Positions 24,911-35,794 of a stretch of DNA of 64,000 nt are shown here, piece by piece. A program made the translations under genes and the position numbers. How positions within the stretch are numbered: position 1 is the first letter of the stretch; each line of letters starts with the position of its first letter. Under the pieces are notes generated by a model, which was not told the DNA's origin, searched no databases, and saw only the letters and a program-made list of their open reading frames with translations. The DNA lies in contig OX467084.1 in assembly GCA_950106755.1 (NCBI GenBank), positions 4,712,001 to 4,776,000 of the forward strand, given 5' to 3'. Source of the stretch: Climacium dendroides. Its lineage: Eukaryota; Streptophyta; Bryopsida; Hypnales; Climaciaceae.

Positions 24911-25424
24911 TATAAAGCAATGTCCAAGGAAGACATTTCAGGAGGGCAAAGCTCGACAAGGGGGCACTTTTTTCCCCGAAATGCACAACAACAAGAGGCA
25001 TTGATTGACGTAAACTACTGCCAAGAAACAACAATTGGATGAAGAGAAGTAGTCTGAGATGAAAGTTGTGGATGAAACATCCGTAATCCAAGTGCACTTT
25101 ACAACTGAGGCAAAAGAAAGAACTGAAGTTCAACAACATAACATTTAGTAGTAGAGGAAAGGGCTACCTTCCCCCGACAAAATGGTGTGGAATATTCCAC
25201 ACCATCAATAGCTAACTATCTATGTGTCGATATTTGTCAGAGTCTGCTTGGTTGTAAGGTCGCAACTGCAGACTCAGGGTACTAAAGAAATCAAATACTA
25301 ACATTTCAAATAGTGCACAAAATATAAGTTTTAAACAAAGTGGCTATCTAGTCATTGAGGTAATCAATTTCAATATTAGAACTTCTTCATAAAACTTTGT
25401 AAGCCATTTGAATTTAGAGACTTT
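24911..25424. other. Intergenic with a 24-bp perfect palindrome
   Basis: Positions 25182-25205 read the same on both strands: ATGGTGTGGAAT followed directly by its reverse complement, with no loop. Around it, the plus strand has coding-like composition with scattered stops, but no domain is recognised. Confidence 0.5.
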
Positions 25425-26045
25425 AAATGAGAAGACAACTCTTTATAAACCTATGGGATAGTAGTAGGTAGGACAAACAATGAGGGATATGTAAATTAGA
25501 ATTTGTAATTTCTCAACCGCTCATAGTTTAGTCAAATTAAAGCAAAAATTGTGATTGAAGTAGAATTTTAGACCTCATCTAGGCATAGTATAAAAACTTT
25601 TTTCAAATAATTTTGAACTAAAAAAAATTGGAAAATGAAGTTAAGTTTTATCTCCAAAAATCCATTTGGTAGTTTGATCCTCCAATCAAAAATTATGGAC
25701 AAATTTTAGAGAAGGGTTGGAAGGGAATTTTTTTTTTAACATTTTCAAACATCCTCTCTAAAATTTGTCCATAACTTTTGATTAGAGGATCAAAATCTCA
25801 AAAAAAAATTTGGAGATGAAATTGATCTCAATCTACCAGCTTTTCATACTTCAATTTTTTTTTTTAAAGCTAATATACTATGCCTAAATGAGGTCTGAAA
25901 TTCTAATACAATCACAATTCCTACTTTTGATTTTAACTATGAGTGGTTAAAAAACTACAAATTCTAATTTATATTTCCCACATGGATATTTCTACTTCCT
26001 ACCAACCATATAAAAAGCTTCTCTCCACATTTGAAAATTGAAAGT
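25425..26045. mobile_element. About 620-bp foldback element
   Basis: The two halves are inverted copies. The left arm runs from about 25425 to 25715 and the right arm from about 25740 to 26045. Pairs include TAAATTAGAATTTGTA near 25492, GACCTCATCTAGGCATAGTA near 25572 and ATGGACAAATTTTAGAGA near 25692, each with its reverse complement to the right. Arms are roughly 85% similar. There is no coding capacity and no clear target duplication. Such DNA can give double-stranded RNA if transcribed. Confidence 0.75.
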
Positions 26046-26302
26046 AAGTAATTGTGATGGCCACATGGTAGATTGCATTGATATGCTACTTAATGGATTT
26101 TAGCTTAGGATTTTAGGCAAATCATTTTTCTTTACAAATCATATTGATTTATATGTTCAGTCTTAGAATTAGCAAAAGAAAATGGAGCACGCCATAAATC
26201 TATTGGCACACAATCCTTGTACTATAGCTTAGAGTAATGATGCATGGATGAATTTTGTGGATGACGCCTCCAGGGAAGAAAAGGCAGCCTCCATGAAGGC
26301 TA

Positions 26303-26574
26303 CACTAAAATTGGTAAATAGTGTTGGGTGATAATTAGTGTTGTAGTGAACTGAATCATAGCCTTAATTTATTATATTACCATTCCAACTTCTATATTTT
26401 GTTTCCATCTAACACTAAATGCACTCTCATAGAAATGTTGAAATGATCAAATTTTACTATAGAACTAAAATAGTGTTAGAATGGATAAATAATGTTCTAA
26501 CACTAACCTTGCAAATCACAATTAGTGTTATTGTTGACAATTAGTGTAGCCAACACTATTTACTGATTTTAGTG
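26303..26574. mobile_element. 272-bp MITE with TA duplication
   Basis: It begins CACTAAAATTGGTAAATAGT and ends with the reverse complement (two mismatches over about 25 bp). Internal sequence also repeats the ATTAGTGTT motif in both directions. TA lies on both sides (26301-26302 and 26575-26576). The TA duplication suggests Tc1/mariner-type insertion; a CACTA origin is less likely because the 3-bp flanks differ. Confidence 0.65.
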
Positions 26575-26576
26575 TA

Positions 26577-27291
26577 CTAGATGTTATGAGTCTGAAGCAG
26601 TGAAATTTCTATCATTTTATCATTTTTTTTTTCTTTCTTGAAACTTTAGTTGAGGGAGATGGCAAAGTACAATACAGTGGTGATTGGATAATTTTATGAA
26701 ATTTTATATTGTTAATTGATAATTACAAATTCTATATTTTTCTGTTTACAAGAGACTGACCGTGAAGTACTGACAAAATGGACTGAAAATGAAAACAAGT
26801 GCTTAATTTCTTTTTGGTAAGGTAGGAGGTCCATAAATGAACCATCTGAGGGATGGGAACTGAATTTGGGGGAGGTGAAACATCTTGAAATTAATTTTCC
26901 AGTAAAATTTCCTTAAAAGACAAGAGGAACTGACATCTAATCCAAGTTGTTCCATATTTTTTTGGAGCTTTGTAAAATTAATAATAAAATTTTGAAGTTG
27001 AAATGGCATAGGGCTCTAAAATGGCTCACCTCCTAAAATATACAGTGTCTATCATTGTTGAAGGCTATAAAAAAGCATCATGCACAAATAGTGTACATTT
27101 AAGAAGGTGAGTCATTTTAGAACCTCCTACTTTATAAAGAGATACATTTCATGTCTTTCACAACGGAACTCTTTTTCTTTTTTAAAAAAAATCAAATGAA
27201 AACTTTTCATAGTTTTTATATCAAGACTTCAAATCACTTGTTTAAAAACGAGCGGTTGATTAAGGTTAAAAAAAGATAATGAACCCTTTAG
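26577..27291. other. AT-rich intergenic DNA
   Basis: No gene is seen. A minus frame at 26803-27009 and a related phrase at 15420-15560 share CAAGTTGTTYCATA and AAAATTTTGAAGTT, so this is another pair of old repeat fragments. Confidence 0.4.
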
Positions 27292-27620
27292 GTCTTGGAA
27301 ACACTTTGTAATTGCCACAACCGAAATAAAAGTAAAAATAATCTTTTAATTTTTATTTAAAAAAAATTAGAGCTCAATATCTTTTATGCTCAAAGGTGCG
27401 GAAGGTCTTTATTTCATGGCGTTTGGACATGCGATATGAAAGTTATGGCTTTTTCAAAATAAAAGATAATTTAATTCAATTTTTTAATTTTAAAATAATT
27501 CAAAAATCATAACTTTCACACCTTAGGTCCAAAATGCCACAAAACAAAGTCCATGTACCCCTCTTCATAAAGAGCTTTCCAATGGTACCAAGAATGTGGC
27601 CGGGATATATAACCATTTTT
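27292..27620. repeat. Two diverged modules of the GC-core satellite
   Basis: Near 27400-27440 a plus-oriented half module is present (GGTGCGGAAGGTC, then TTTCATGGCGTTTGGACATG). At 27545-27600 a minus-oriented module is seen as AAGAGCTTTCCAATGGTACC. They match the consensus of the array at 47516-49040, and show that the module exists outside the array in both directions. Confidence 0.6.
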
Positions 27621-27891
27621 GACCCATTTGCTCATGGGAACAATATCTCCATTTTTCTATTCGAATTCCTTGAAATATATTGGATTTGATTTGGGTTTAC
27701 ATTATTTTGTACTAAAATATTCAAAATTTTAGAATACAAGTCTTTTCGAGAATTTGAAATCAAAGACAAATACTTTCTGATGAGGGACACATATTAACAA
27801 TTTTGGTCAACTCTTGTCATTGTAATCATGAGATTATGAAATTGAATCTTATATAGTCTATTGTAGGTAGATCCCATGGTTGTTTTCTTAA

Positions 27892-28806
27892 CCCCTAAAG
27901 ATTCTTCACTATGTTTTCACCAAAAACGTTCCAAAACTGCCATTTCTAGTACAAGTACCAAATTTCTGAAAAAACTTTTTTTTTGACACATGTAACTGTA
28001 GGATCTTCTAGTATGCTGACTTGAGAACATGTGGTACAAATTTCAGAAATTTTCACTGCCTAGATTGCAAGATATAAGCATTCAAATTCACTAAAATAAT
28101 TTTATTTGCCTTGCAAAAACAGGGCAGCTGCACTTCTAAAGGTCACTTTCCTATGAAAAAATGTTCAAAATGGTGGTGCTTCTTTGGATTCTTTTTCCTA
28201 GATAAGTTGGTCACATGCTTGAAAAATCTCAAATCGTTTGGAATTGTATAATATATAGGAAAAAAATAGTATGTAGACAATAGTAAAGAATGATTCAAAA
28301 TTTTAAATTGTTAAGGATTTAATTATGGAATTGAAAAATGACAATCCCAATGGTTGAAATGTTGTTATAAACAATCAACATCTTTTGACTTTATTTTTTT
28401 CAAAAAATATTGAAGATTGAGTAAGATAAAGGACTTCAAAGTTTATTTTAGAGTAAAGAATCCATAATTGCCCACAAACAAAAACTACTCATAATTTTCA
28501 TCTTGTTAATCAAAATGGAATGATTCAAAGCTATATATATATATATAACTCTAGAAAAAAAATTCAAATTTAAAAAAAAAGTGATTTTTTTTTCTGCCCA
28601 TATTGTCTAGTTGGTGAAAAAAGTGACATATTTGGCCATAACTTTTCATTCGTATTTTTAAATGTCATAAAATTTGGTGTATATGAAAGATGTTCCTTGT
28701 CCCTACCTTCTATTAAATATTTAATCTAAAATATGCAAATCTCTAGTCACATGTACTTGCCCAAAATTTCTATACAACCAAAAAATGCATGTCGATCCTT
28801 CAGGGG
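27892..28806 (+). mobile_element. TTAA-flanked element (915 bp), dispersed-repeat copy 2
   Basis: TTAA at 27888-27891 and 28807-28810 flank a unit that starts CCCCTAAAGATTCTTC and ends in the reverse complement of CCCCTGAAGGATCGAC, a short imperfect inverted repeat. The first 570 bp match copies at 16690-17300 and 30540-31140. TTAA duplications are typical of piggyBac-like transposition. There is no transposase, so the element is non-autonomous; the assignment is tentative because the ends are imperfect. Confidence 0.5.
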
Positions 28807-28810
28807 TTAA

Positions 28811-29785
28811 ATTGTAAAATGCCTAAAGAATTTCAAAAAGATTTTGAGTGCAATATGCAATTTTTAGTTGTGAATTGCCAAATATTTTTAGTCACTTTAC
28901 TCTTAAGGGCCCATTTTTTGATAATAAAAGCAAAAATGTATTGTAAAATGCAAGATTTATAACTTTCTGCAAGTTTGCAATGGAAAAATTAGTGTTAAGC
29001 ATCAAGTGTAGAAAACATGCATGTGATCAAAATTGAAAAATATTAATAGATTTTTTAAAATCAATTTTGAATATTTAATTCTAAAAATTTGTCAAGAATA
29101 CAATTTTTATTTTTATCATTTGAAATTTTCTATGATTGGACAAAATTGCATCATCATTTTTGTGAAAAAATAAAATAAAATTAGTGACAAAACATCAATA
29201 CTTTGTTGAAATAATAAAATTTCCAACAAATAGCAATACTGAACACTTTGAGCTATTTTTTTACGAGTTTTTCACCATAGCAATTTTAGTTTTACACTAA
29301 AAAATAGAAAGACATCATGATTAAATTTGTATAGAAAAAAGAAATTTTGAAGGAGAATTTTTTTAAATTATTAATTGAGATTTTAAACTTGAAGGTTCAT
29401 TATTTCAAAAGTGAAAAATAGCAATTTTTTTCCAAAAACATACAATTTAGTAGTGAAAGTCAAACATATATAGAAAATGAGTATAAACTTTTGTTAAAAA
29501 CACATCTATTATGTAGAAGTTAACCTTTTCTAAGTCCAATGTACATATTCCTGATTGAGAATGTTGCACCTTGTACATTCCCACATGTATAAAGCACTTG
29601 TTTTCATATTTAAGATTTTAAAATTTACTAAGTTGGAAAATTTTAAGTTCATGACATAATTCTTTGCATAAGTTGAATAGAAGTTACATTTAAAAATAAT
29701 AAAATCTAATTAATTATCAAACCATATATAGAATTGATGCTATAGATGCTTTGATAAAATATTTAGCACAATTTTGGAGAAAATT
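28811..29785. other. AT-rich intergenic DNA
   Basis: Dense in A and T runs, with an (AT)n microsatellite just upstream near 28527-28546. I see no gene or bounded element. Confidence 0.4.
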
Positions 29786-29853
29786 TACCCTTAAAGGACT
29801 AAACTACGATTCTTGGCACTATAGAGATTTTGGGCAGTTTGTTGCTAGAGAAA

Positions 29854-30151
29854 CATTACAAAAAATTTCAGGCCTCTGGAGGGCCGCGAGTTTTGAACCC
29901 CCCAGGTGCAATTATAGACGAAATAAAATTGATTTTTATTATTTATTATTTTTTAATGACAGCAGCTGATGTGGCACTATTGGTGCCACATCAGTGCCAT
30001 GGCAGATTTTAGTATTTTAAAAATATTTTTTCCAAAAAAAATTTAATATTTTTTTTTCAATGTATATTTATATTTTTCCTGTACTTATAATACAGCATGC
30101 CGAAAATCAAAACCTTAACAGCCCTCCAAAGGCCTGAAATTTTTTGTAATG
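29854..30151. mobile_element. 298-bp MITE with CATTACAAAAAATTTCAGG ends
   Basis: Left end CATTACAAAAAATTTCAGG and the following CCTCTGGAGGGC are matched by the reverse complement at 30122-30151 (CCTTTGGAGGGC). The inverted repeats are about 32 bp with two mismatches. The inner part holds a second short palindrome, GGTGCCACATCAGTGCCA near 29980. The end resembles CACTACTAGAAATTTCAGC of the 88-bp CACTA element at 11916. No target duplication is visible. Confidence 0.65.
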
Positions 30152-30539
30152 GTTTTTTATTTTGCTTTTTGAAATTTTTATACAACATGTGTCAAAAGAG
30201 TAGCTTGAAGGTCCAACAATTTTCATAACTTTTGACTACATGGCTTAAATGTTATTGTATTATAATATAGGGGTGTGTTATTTTTCAGTTCTATAGTGTA
30301 TCTTTTTACTTCAAAAATTTGTAACTAATTATTAAAATGAAACGTAGTAATGCTTTAAACTAGGAATTAGAACAATTTGTTTGATAATTGTATTGTTGAA
30401 ATTTGATTTTCAACTATCAATCCCAAGCAACTCCAAAAATTTCTTAAAAAATCATTTTTTTAAGAAATAAAAAGTTTGAAATTGATTTTCTATATTTATA
30501 TTTTCTTATAGTCCACTTTTATTAATGCAATGAAAGTTG

Positions 30540-31140
30540 CGAGGAGTTTGTGAGCAATTATGAAATGTCTACTCCAAATAAACTTTGAAGTCCTTTATTC
30601 AACTCAATATTCAATGTTTCAAAAAAATTTATAGAATGTAGATTGTTTAATATAGCATTACAACTATTAGGATTGGCCTTTTTTTAATTCCATAACTAAA
30701 TTCTCAACAATTTAGTATTTTGAATCATTCTCTACTTCTTTTCAATGTTCACTACTTTTTTCTTATATGTTGTACAATTCCAAATGATTTGAATTTTTTC
30801 AAGCATCTAGTCAATTTGCCTTGAAAAATGAATTCAAAGAAGCACTAACAACATGAACATTTCTTCATACAAATGTGACTTTGTGAAGTGCAATTGCTCA
30901 TTTTTTTAGGGCCAAAAAAATGATTTTTTGTCATTTCAAACGCTAATACCTTGTAATCAACACAATGGAAATATCTAAAATCTTTTCCGCATCTTCACAA
31001 ATTAGCATAATACAAGATTCTATAGTTATATCTGGCCCGAATTGATATTTTTTTCTAAGATTTGGTACTTGTACTATAAATGATAGTTTGGAATGTTTTT
31101 CGTCAAAATATAGTAAAAAAACTTTAGGAGTTAACATTCT
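30540..31140 (-). repeat. Dispersed repeat, copy 3 of 3 (inverted)
   Basis: The reverse complement matches 27880-28450 and 16690-17300. Plus-strand landmarks here are TTTAGTATTTTGAATCATTC, TTGTACAATTCCAAATGATT and ATAGTAAAAAAACTTTAGG. Its outer end, CTTTAGGAGTTAAC near 31130, corresponds to TTAACCCCTAAAG. The other end may be TTTACCCTTAAAGGAC near 29787, in which case the MITE at 29854 inserted into it. Confidence 0.7.
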
Positions 31141-33059
31141 TGGAATCTAATTATTTGCCATATATCAAAACACCTTGAAGCATTGATTTTGAATATTTTG
31201 TTTGCTTGATTAATTTTAATTATTTATACCAAATATGTTTCCAGCTTAGAGTAAGTTGAGGATTTTCATTATAACTTGCATGAATCAAATATCAATATAC
31301 ATTTAATCCCTAAATGTTTGAGGCACCAAATTCTAGTGTCAACAATACTTTGAAGTTAAATAAGGTCCAACTAAGATTCTATTTATAGTATTTTATATTT
31401 TTGACAAATGTTTTTCAAAGACTAGTTTTAGCATTTAAAATCTGATTTTGAAAATGAATGATTATGATTTTTCTGTTCTAATTTTTGTGCAAGGGTGTCC
31501 ATAGTAACTTGACTTTCCATAGTGTTGAGGGCTCTTGGAAATTAGCCTTAAATATTATTTAGATCTTGGAGAAAAAATCACATTAACAATTCATTTTTTA
31601 AAAATTGTAAAGTAGATTTTGGGAAGCCATAAATTGATTCAAATTATGCATGTTAGGTCCTTCAACCTCATATTTTTTTTAGTGACCAATTTTTTAGATT
31701 TGACATGCAAAAAGAAAACTAAAAGATTTTCATAGTTTGAACACCCTCATGATCAAACTTTAAATGTTATTGTTGTATTTTTTTTCCTATGTGATTTCTA
31801 ACAAGTCTAGTTTGAATTTGTATGGTTACAATTCAAAAAAAATTGATACAACTTATCAAAATGTTTGCTTTTTGTTTGGTTTAGAGCAAATTCCAAGAAG
31901 TTCAAAATAGGCCTTAGGCATTTAGGGGTTAACCTCAATTCGACTACATAATATTCCATTTAACTGTATGTAAGAATGCAAAGTTGTAACAACACAAAAT
32001 TCTACTAACAATATACAATTATAATCCTATGAAGTTTCTTGCCTACAATGTATTGAATCTAAATATAAAAACCTTCAATCGATTTCTAAAACATTTCTAA
32101 TCATAAGTATAAATTTTGAAAGTATTGATTAGAGTACTGATGCTTCAAAAATATATGCTAAATATATTAAAATCATTTTAAAATAAATAAAAAAATAAAA
32201 AAATATAATAATAAGAATTATATTAAAAAAAATTGAATACTTTTAGGTCTCTCTCTATATAATATTTCATACCATAAATACAATGGAATAGGATAAATTT
32301 GATTATTTTAGTAAACATTTGTTAACTTTTAGAAGGAGATAGTTAACCTTGGAGAGAAGTCAATCTATGACCAAGGTAGTCATTCAAAAATGATTTGCTT
32401 TTTAAACCAATAGATGCATTCTTCATTTTTACAATGATCTAAGAAGTCACCCTTCAATCATTTTTTGATTGAAATGTATTTACAAGACTAACCCCTAAAG
32501 AATCAAGAGTCCCCTTGGGGAACTTTTAGGAGTTCAAGCAAGTTCCTATAACCTCAATTTTTGGTGAGTTTTATTGAAACTTTTTCATAAAGAAGAAAAA
32601 TGTATATCCCACAAATCCAATACATTTTTATTGAATAATTTTATTGAAACTATTTCATAAAGTAGAAAAGTCATGTCATCTTTAATATAATTTTTACATT
32701 TCTAGGTAGGAAAAAAAACCTACAAAAATTCAATAAAATTATTATTATTATTTTTTTAATAGATTATTTTTCTACGTATGAAGCATTGATTCATTCCATT
32801 TTGATTTGTTATATAAAAAGTTATAGACAATTTTGTTTTGGGGGCAATCTAAGCATCTTTTAAAAAAACAAACCTTATAGGATTCATTTTTGAATGTAAT
32901 TTTAAAGTTTGGTTGTTAGAACAATCTCACTCTTGTTGAGTAGAGAGAAGTTTGCCTCAGGAAATAATAGGGATTCTAGTTGCAATAAGAAATGGTTTGT
33001 TAAGAAATTCAGTCAAATCTTCAAGTCTTCAAATTACTTTCCATTAGCCTATCTTATTG
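31141..33059. other. AT-rich intergenic DNA with short duplications
   Basis: A roughly 70-bp tandem duplication is visible at 32569 and 32640 (TTTTATTGAAACT, then TTTCATAAAG). Stray ends of the TTAA family occur near 31922 (AGGGGTTAACC) and 32487 (CTAACCCCTAAAGAATC). No gene is seen. Confidence 0.45.
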
Positions 33060-34560
33060 ATGATTCTAAATGGGTTTAAGGGTTAAGGTAGGTGATAAAA
33101 AACTACAGGTCTTGAACGGATAAAACAAGAAGGCTAAACTACAAACTAAACCATTTGAAAGATTGACTTTTAAACTTCAAACTCCCAGTGACAATCCAAC
33201 CTCATTGTGAGAACAAAGTAAGTCTTGACCATGTGGGCCATTAACCCCACTTTGTCACCACGACACAAAATGAGGTTAAGCAATGGTTTAACCCATGCCG
33301 CCCACAACACACAACAACAAAGTTTACAAGGAAATGAAAGTCACAACCACAATACACATGTCTTCAATGTCCTTTCAACTCCAACATCAATCCCAATTCC
33401 TATGCCGAATTTTGGTGTAGTGCCACAAATATTCTATACACTCAAATGAGATGTGTAATAATGCCATATTTAACTACTTTTGGACTTTTCAGGGATTTTT
33501 GGACTTTAACCAATGGGAGATCTCCAGTTGTCATAGATATCTAAAATCTAAACTTGTTGTACATTTTTCAAACCACCTAGTCCAAAATCTATATCATATC
33601 TAGATTCCTAAAATCTATAGAAATCCAAATCTACAACTGTCTTAGATGTCCCTTTACCAATTTTGGACTTTGCAAAGTCCAAAAGTAGTTAAATATGGCA
33701 TAATAGCTTTTTGAAACGCTTACACAACTTTTTAATTCCCCTCTAAAACTCAAATCAAACTAACACTCTGTTCATTTTTGATGACCACTCAAAGTTTTGG
33801 CTTCTAAAATTGAGGGTAACAGACCCTCCTTTACTTCCACACTCATAAATGCTCCAAATACGACAAATGATAGCTACTTAGAAAGCTAACAAAATTTTTC
33901 ACGATTTCTTTAAATTTCATTGCAAATAAAAGACTTTTTCGTCTTCTATGGTCGGTCAAAGTCTCTGTCTCTTCACATAAGAGGCAACAAACCTTCCTCC
34001 ACTCAAACTAGCACAAATCTCAATTTACAACTTCAATTCAAGCAAAAGAGGACTTTTTGAAAATATGACCACATGATACACAATTCTTCCAATTTTCATT
34101 CCAAATTTCTCAAAATTCAACACAATATGACTCGTCAAACATTCGGGCCTCCTAAACCAACAACAAGGAAGAAGATGAATAGTGTCACTTTATCTTCTAC
34201 CTCAATAATACAAAACCAAGTAAACATCAATTCATAACTTGGCCATAAGGCTATCCTACCACCCATTGGTCAAATAATTTACCAAACTATAAAATTCACC
34301 TCCTTAATTAAAAGGTAAATCACTTTAAAATCACTAGAAAGTTATCAATTTCTATATTTTCTTTCTATGACCTTAAACACACAAAATAAAATTTATAGAA
34401 TACTATGATGTCTATTAGATGTTTATTAGATGTCTATTAGATGTCTACTAGAGGTAAAAACCAAAGTTCCAAGAAAACCTCACTCCATCTGCAAAAATTT
34501 GAGAATGCGTTTAATGGTAGCCTTGGGGGTGCACTTAGTTCTACTACAATAAACCATGTG
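33060..34560 (-). mobile_element. PIF/Harbinger-family element, copy C (no transposase)
   Basis: The left part (33060-33310) matches the block downstream of the transposase in copy A: GACCATGTG, then ACCCCACTTTGTC and CCCACAACACA. The right part (33720-34560) matches the block upstream of it, with repeated AAGCTAACAAAATTTTTCAC, GGTCGGTCAAAGT-like and CACACAAAATAAA words. The transposase in between is missing, as in an internal-deletion derivative. It is more diverged than copy B. A 12-bp tandem run (TCTATTAGATGT) lies at about 34407-34450. Confidence 0.6.
33461..33701. mobile_element. 241-bp MITE inside copy C, AATA duplication
   Basis: It starts ATGCCATATTTAACTACTTT and ends in the exact reverse complement; the perfect inverted repeats are 28 bp, with further inverted TTTTGGACTTT and ATATCTAAAATCT words inside. 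AATA is duplicated at 33457-33460 and 33702-33705. It lies between the two halves of copy C, so it inserted after that copy formed. Family unknown. Confidence 0.8.
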
Positions 34561-35049
34561 TGAACAAGTGGTTTCTAATAAACTATAATTTTAACTTCAA
34601 ATTTTGAGCGTTGTTTACAAATGACTATAGGATTCTACTCCCAAAATTTCAAACTCAAATAAAATATAGAATGATTTCTAGAAGTGATTAAAAATGCACT
34701 AAAATGACATGTTTTTTAATTCAAATTTTTTTAGAGAACACATTTAGATGACCATTGCATCAATATTCAACTCAAAATGAGCTTTCAATAGAGAGTTATT
34801 TTTAGTATTTTTTTGTTCATTTTTAAAAGAAAAATTCTTATATAATATAGGGGTGTAAAAGTTATTTTTCGGTTCTACAATTTATTTATTTTATTTAAAA
34901 AATTTATAACTAATTATTATTAACAAATAAAAATATCAATAATTCAATATATATATTTTCAAAGTAGGAAAATCTATTCATATTTTTTTTCATTTAATTT
35001 TATTTAAAATTCAAAAAGTATATAAAGAGTTTAAAAATTTTGTTCGCAT

Positions 35050-35330
35050 GCTAACATAAGAAAAGGGGAAGTGCATCCCCTGGGATGGTAGCAGCAACAT
35101 AATCTGCACGATCCGCCTTCGTCAAATGATTGATTGGTCCTTCTAATCATCGTCGGTGGCTACAACTCATTTTCGTAGGCTTCATCATACAATAGTATTG
35201 ATCAATGTTTAGACCTTCAAAACACTCCTCAAATGTCACTTCTCGACTGTTGGACTCAACACATTCGACTTGCAACAAGATCACCAACGCTCGAACATCA
35301 TATTGAAGGTTCCAATGCCAACTGTAGATA
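35050..35330 (-). other. Coding-like fragment of unknown identity
   Basis: The minus strand reads NLQYDVRALVILLQVECVES, then EVTFEECFEGLNIDQYYCMM and, after one TGA, EGPINHLTKADRADYVAATI. The frame holds over about 90 codons with one stop, in GC-richer DNA than its surroundings. The amino-acid composition is protein-like, but I do not recognise the family. It is probably a gene or transposon fragment. It lies 460 bp from copy B of the Harbinger family. Confidence 0.35.
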
Positions 35331-35794
35331 GCTCACTTGAATTTAAATTTTGTAAATTTTTGAGTGATTTTGGGTGTATTTTGATGTTTTTATGTAGTTG
35401 TTGGTTGTTCTTTTTGTCTAGTGGGGACATTTTGTTCAGTGGTTAGTTCAAATTGAAGTCTTTGTGAGATTTTCTAGCTAGTTGATTTTGACTTAATGGG
35501 GTCGTTCCGAGTTGGAGTGGATGAGGTCGCTGATGGTAAGGGAAGGCTGATTAGAGTTTAAATCCCAATTGTCATGGTCTTTAGATTTTGTCCAATTGGA
35601 ATTTCTTTGTGTCAATCTAGATCGGTTTGGTTTGTAGGTTGATCTTAGTTAGATTGTTTATAGTTGGTTTTATTTCCAATTTGGATGTTTAATTGATAGG
35701 TATCCAAGTAGGCGGTACCTGTTGTTAGTGCCGAGTTGGAATGTCAGTTGAATCAATTGAATTTGGCTGAATTGGTTGATTTGGTCAATCATAG

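Noticed and set aside
26301..26576. Calling the 272-bp MITE a CACTA element because it starts CACTA
   Set aside because: The 3-bp flanks differ (CTA and TAC), while a 2-bp TA duplication fits.
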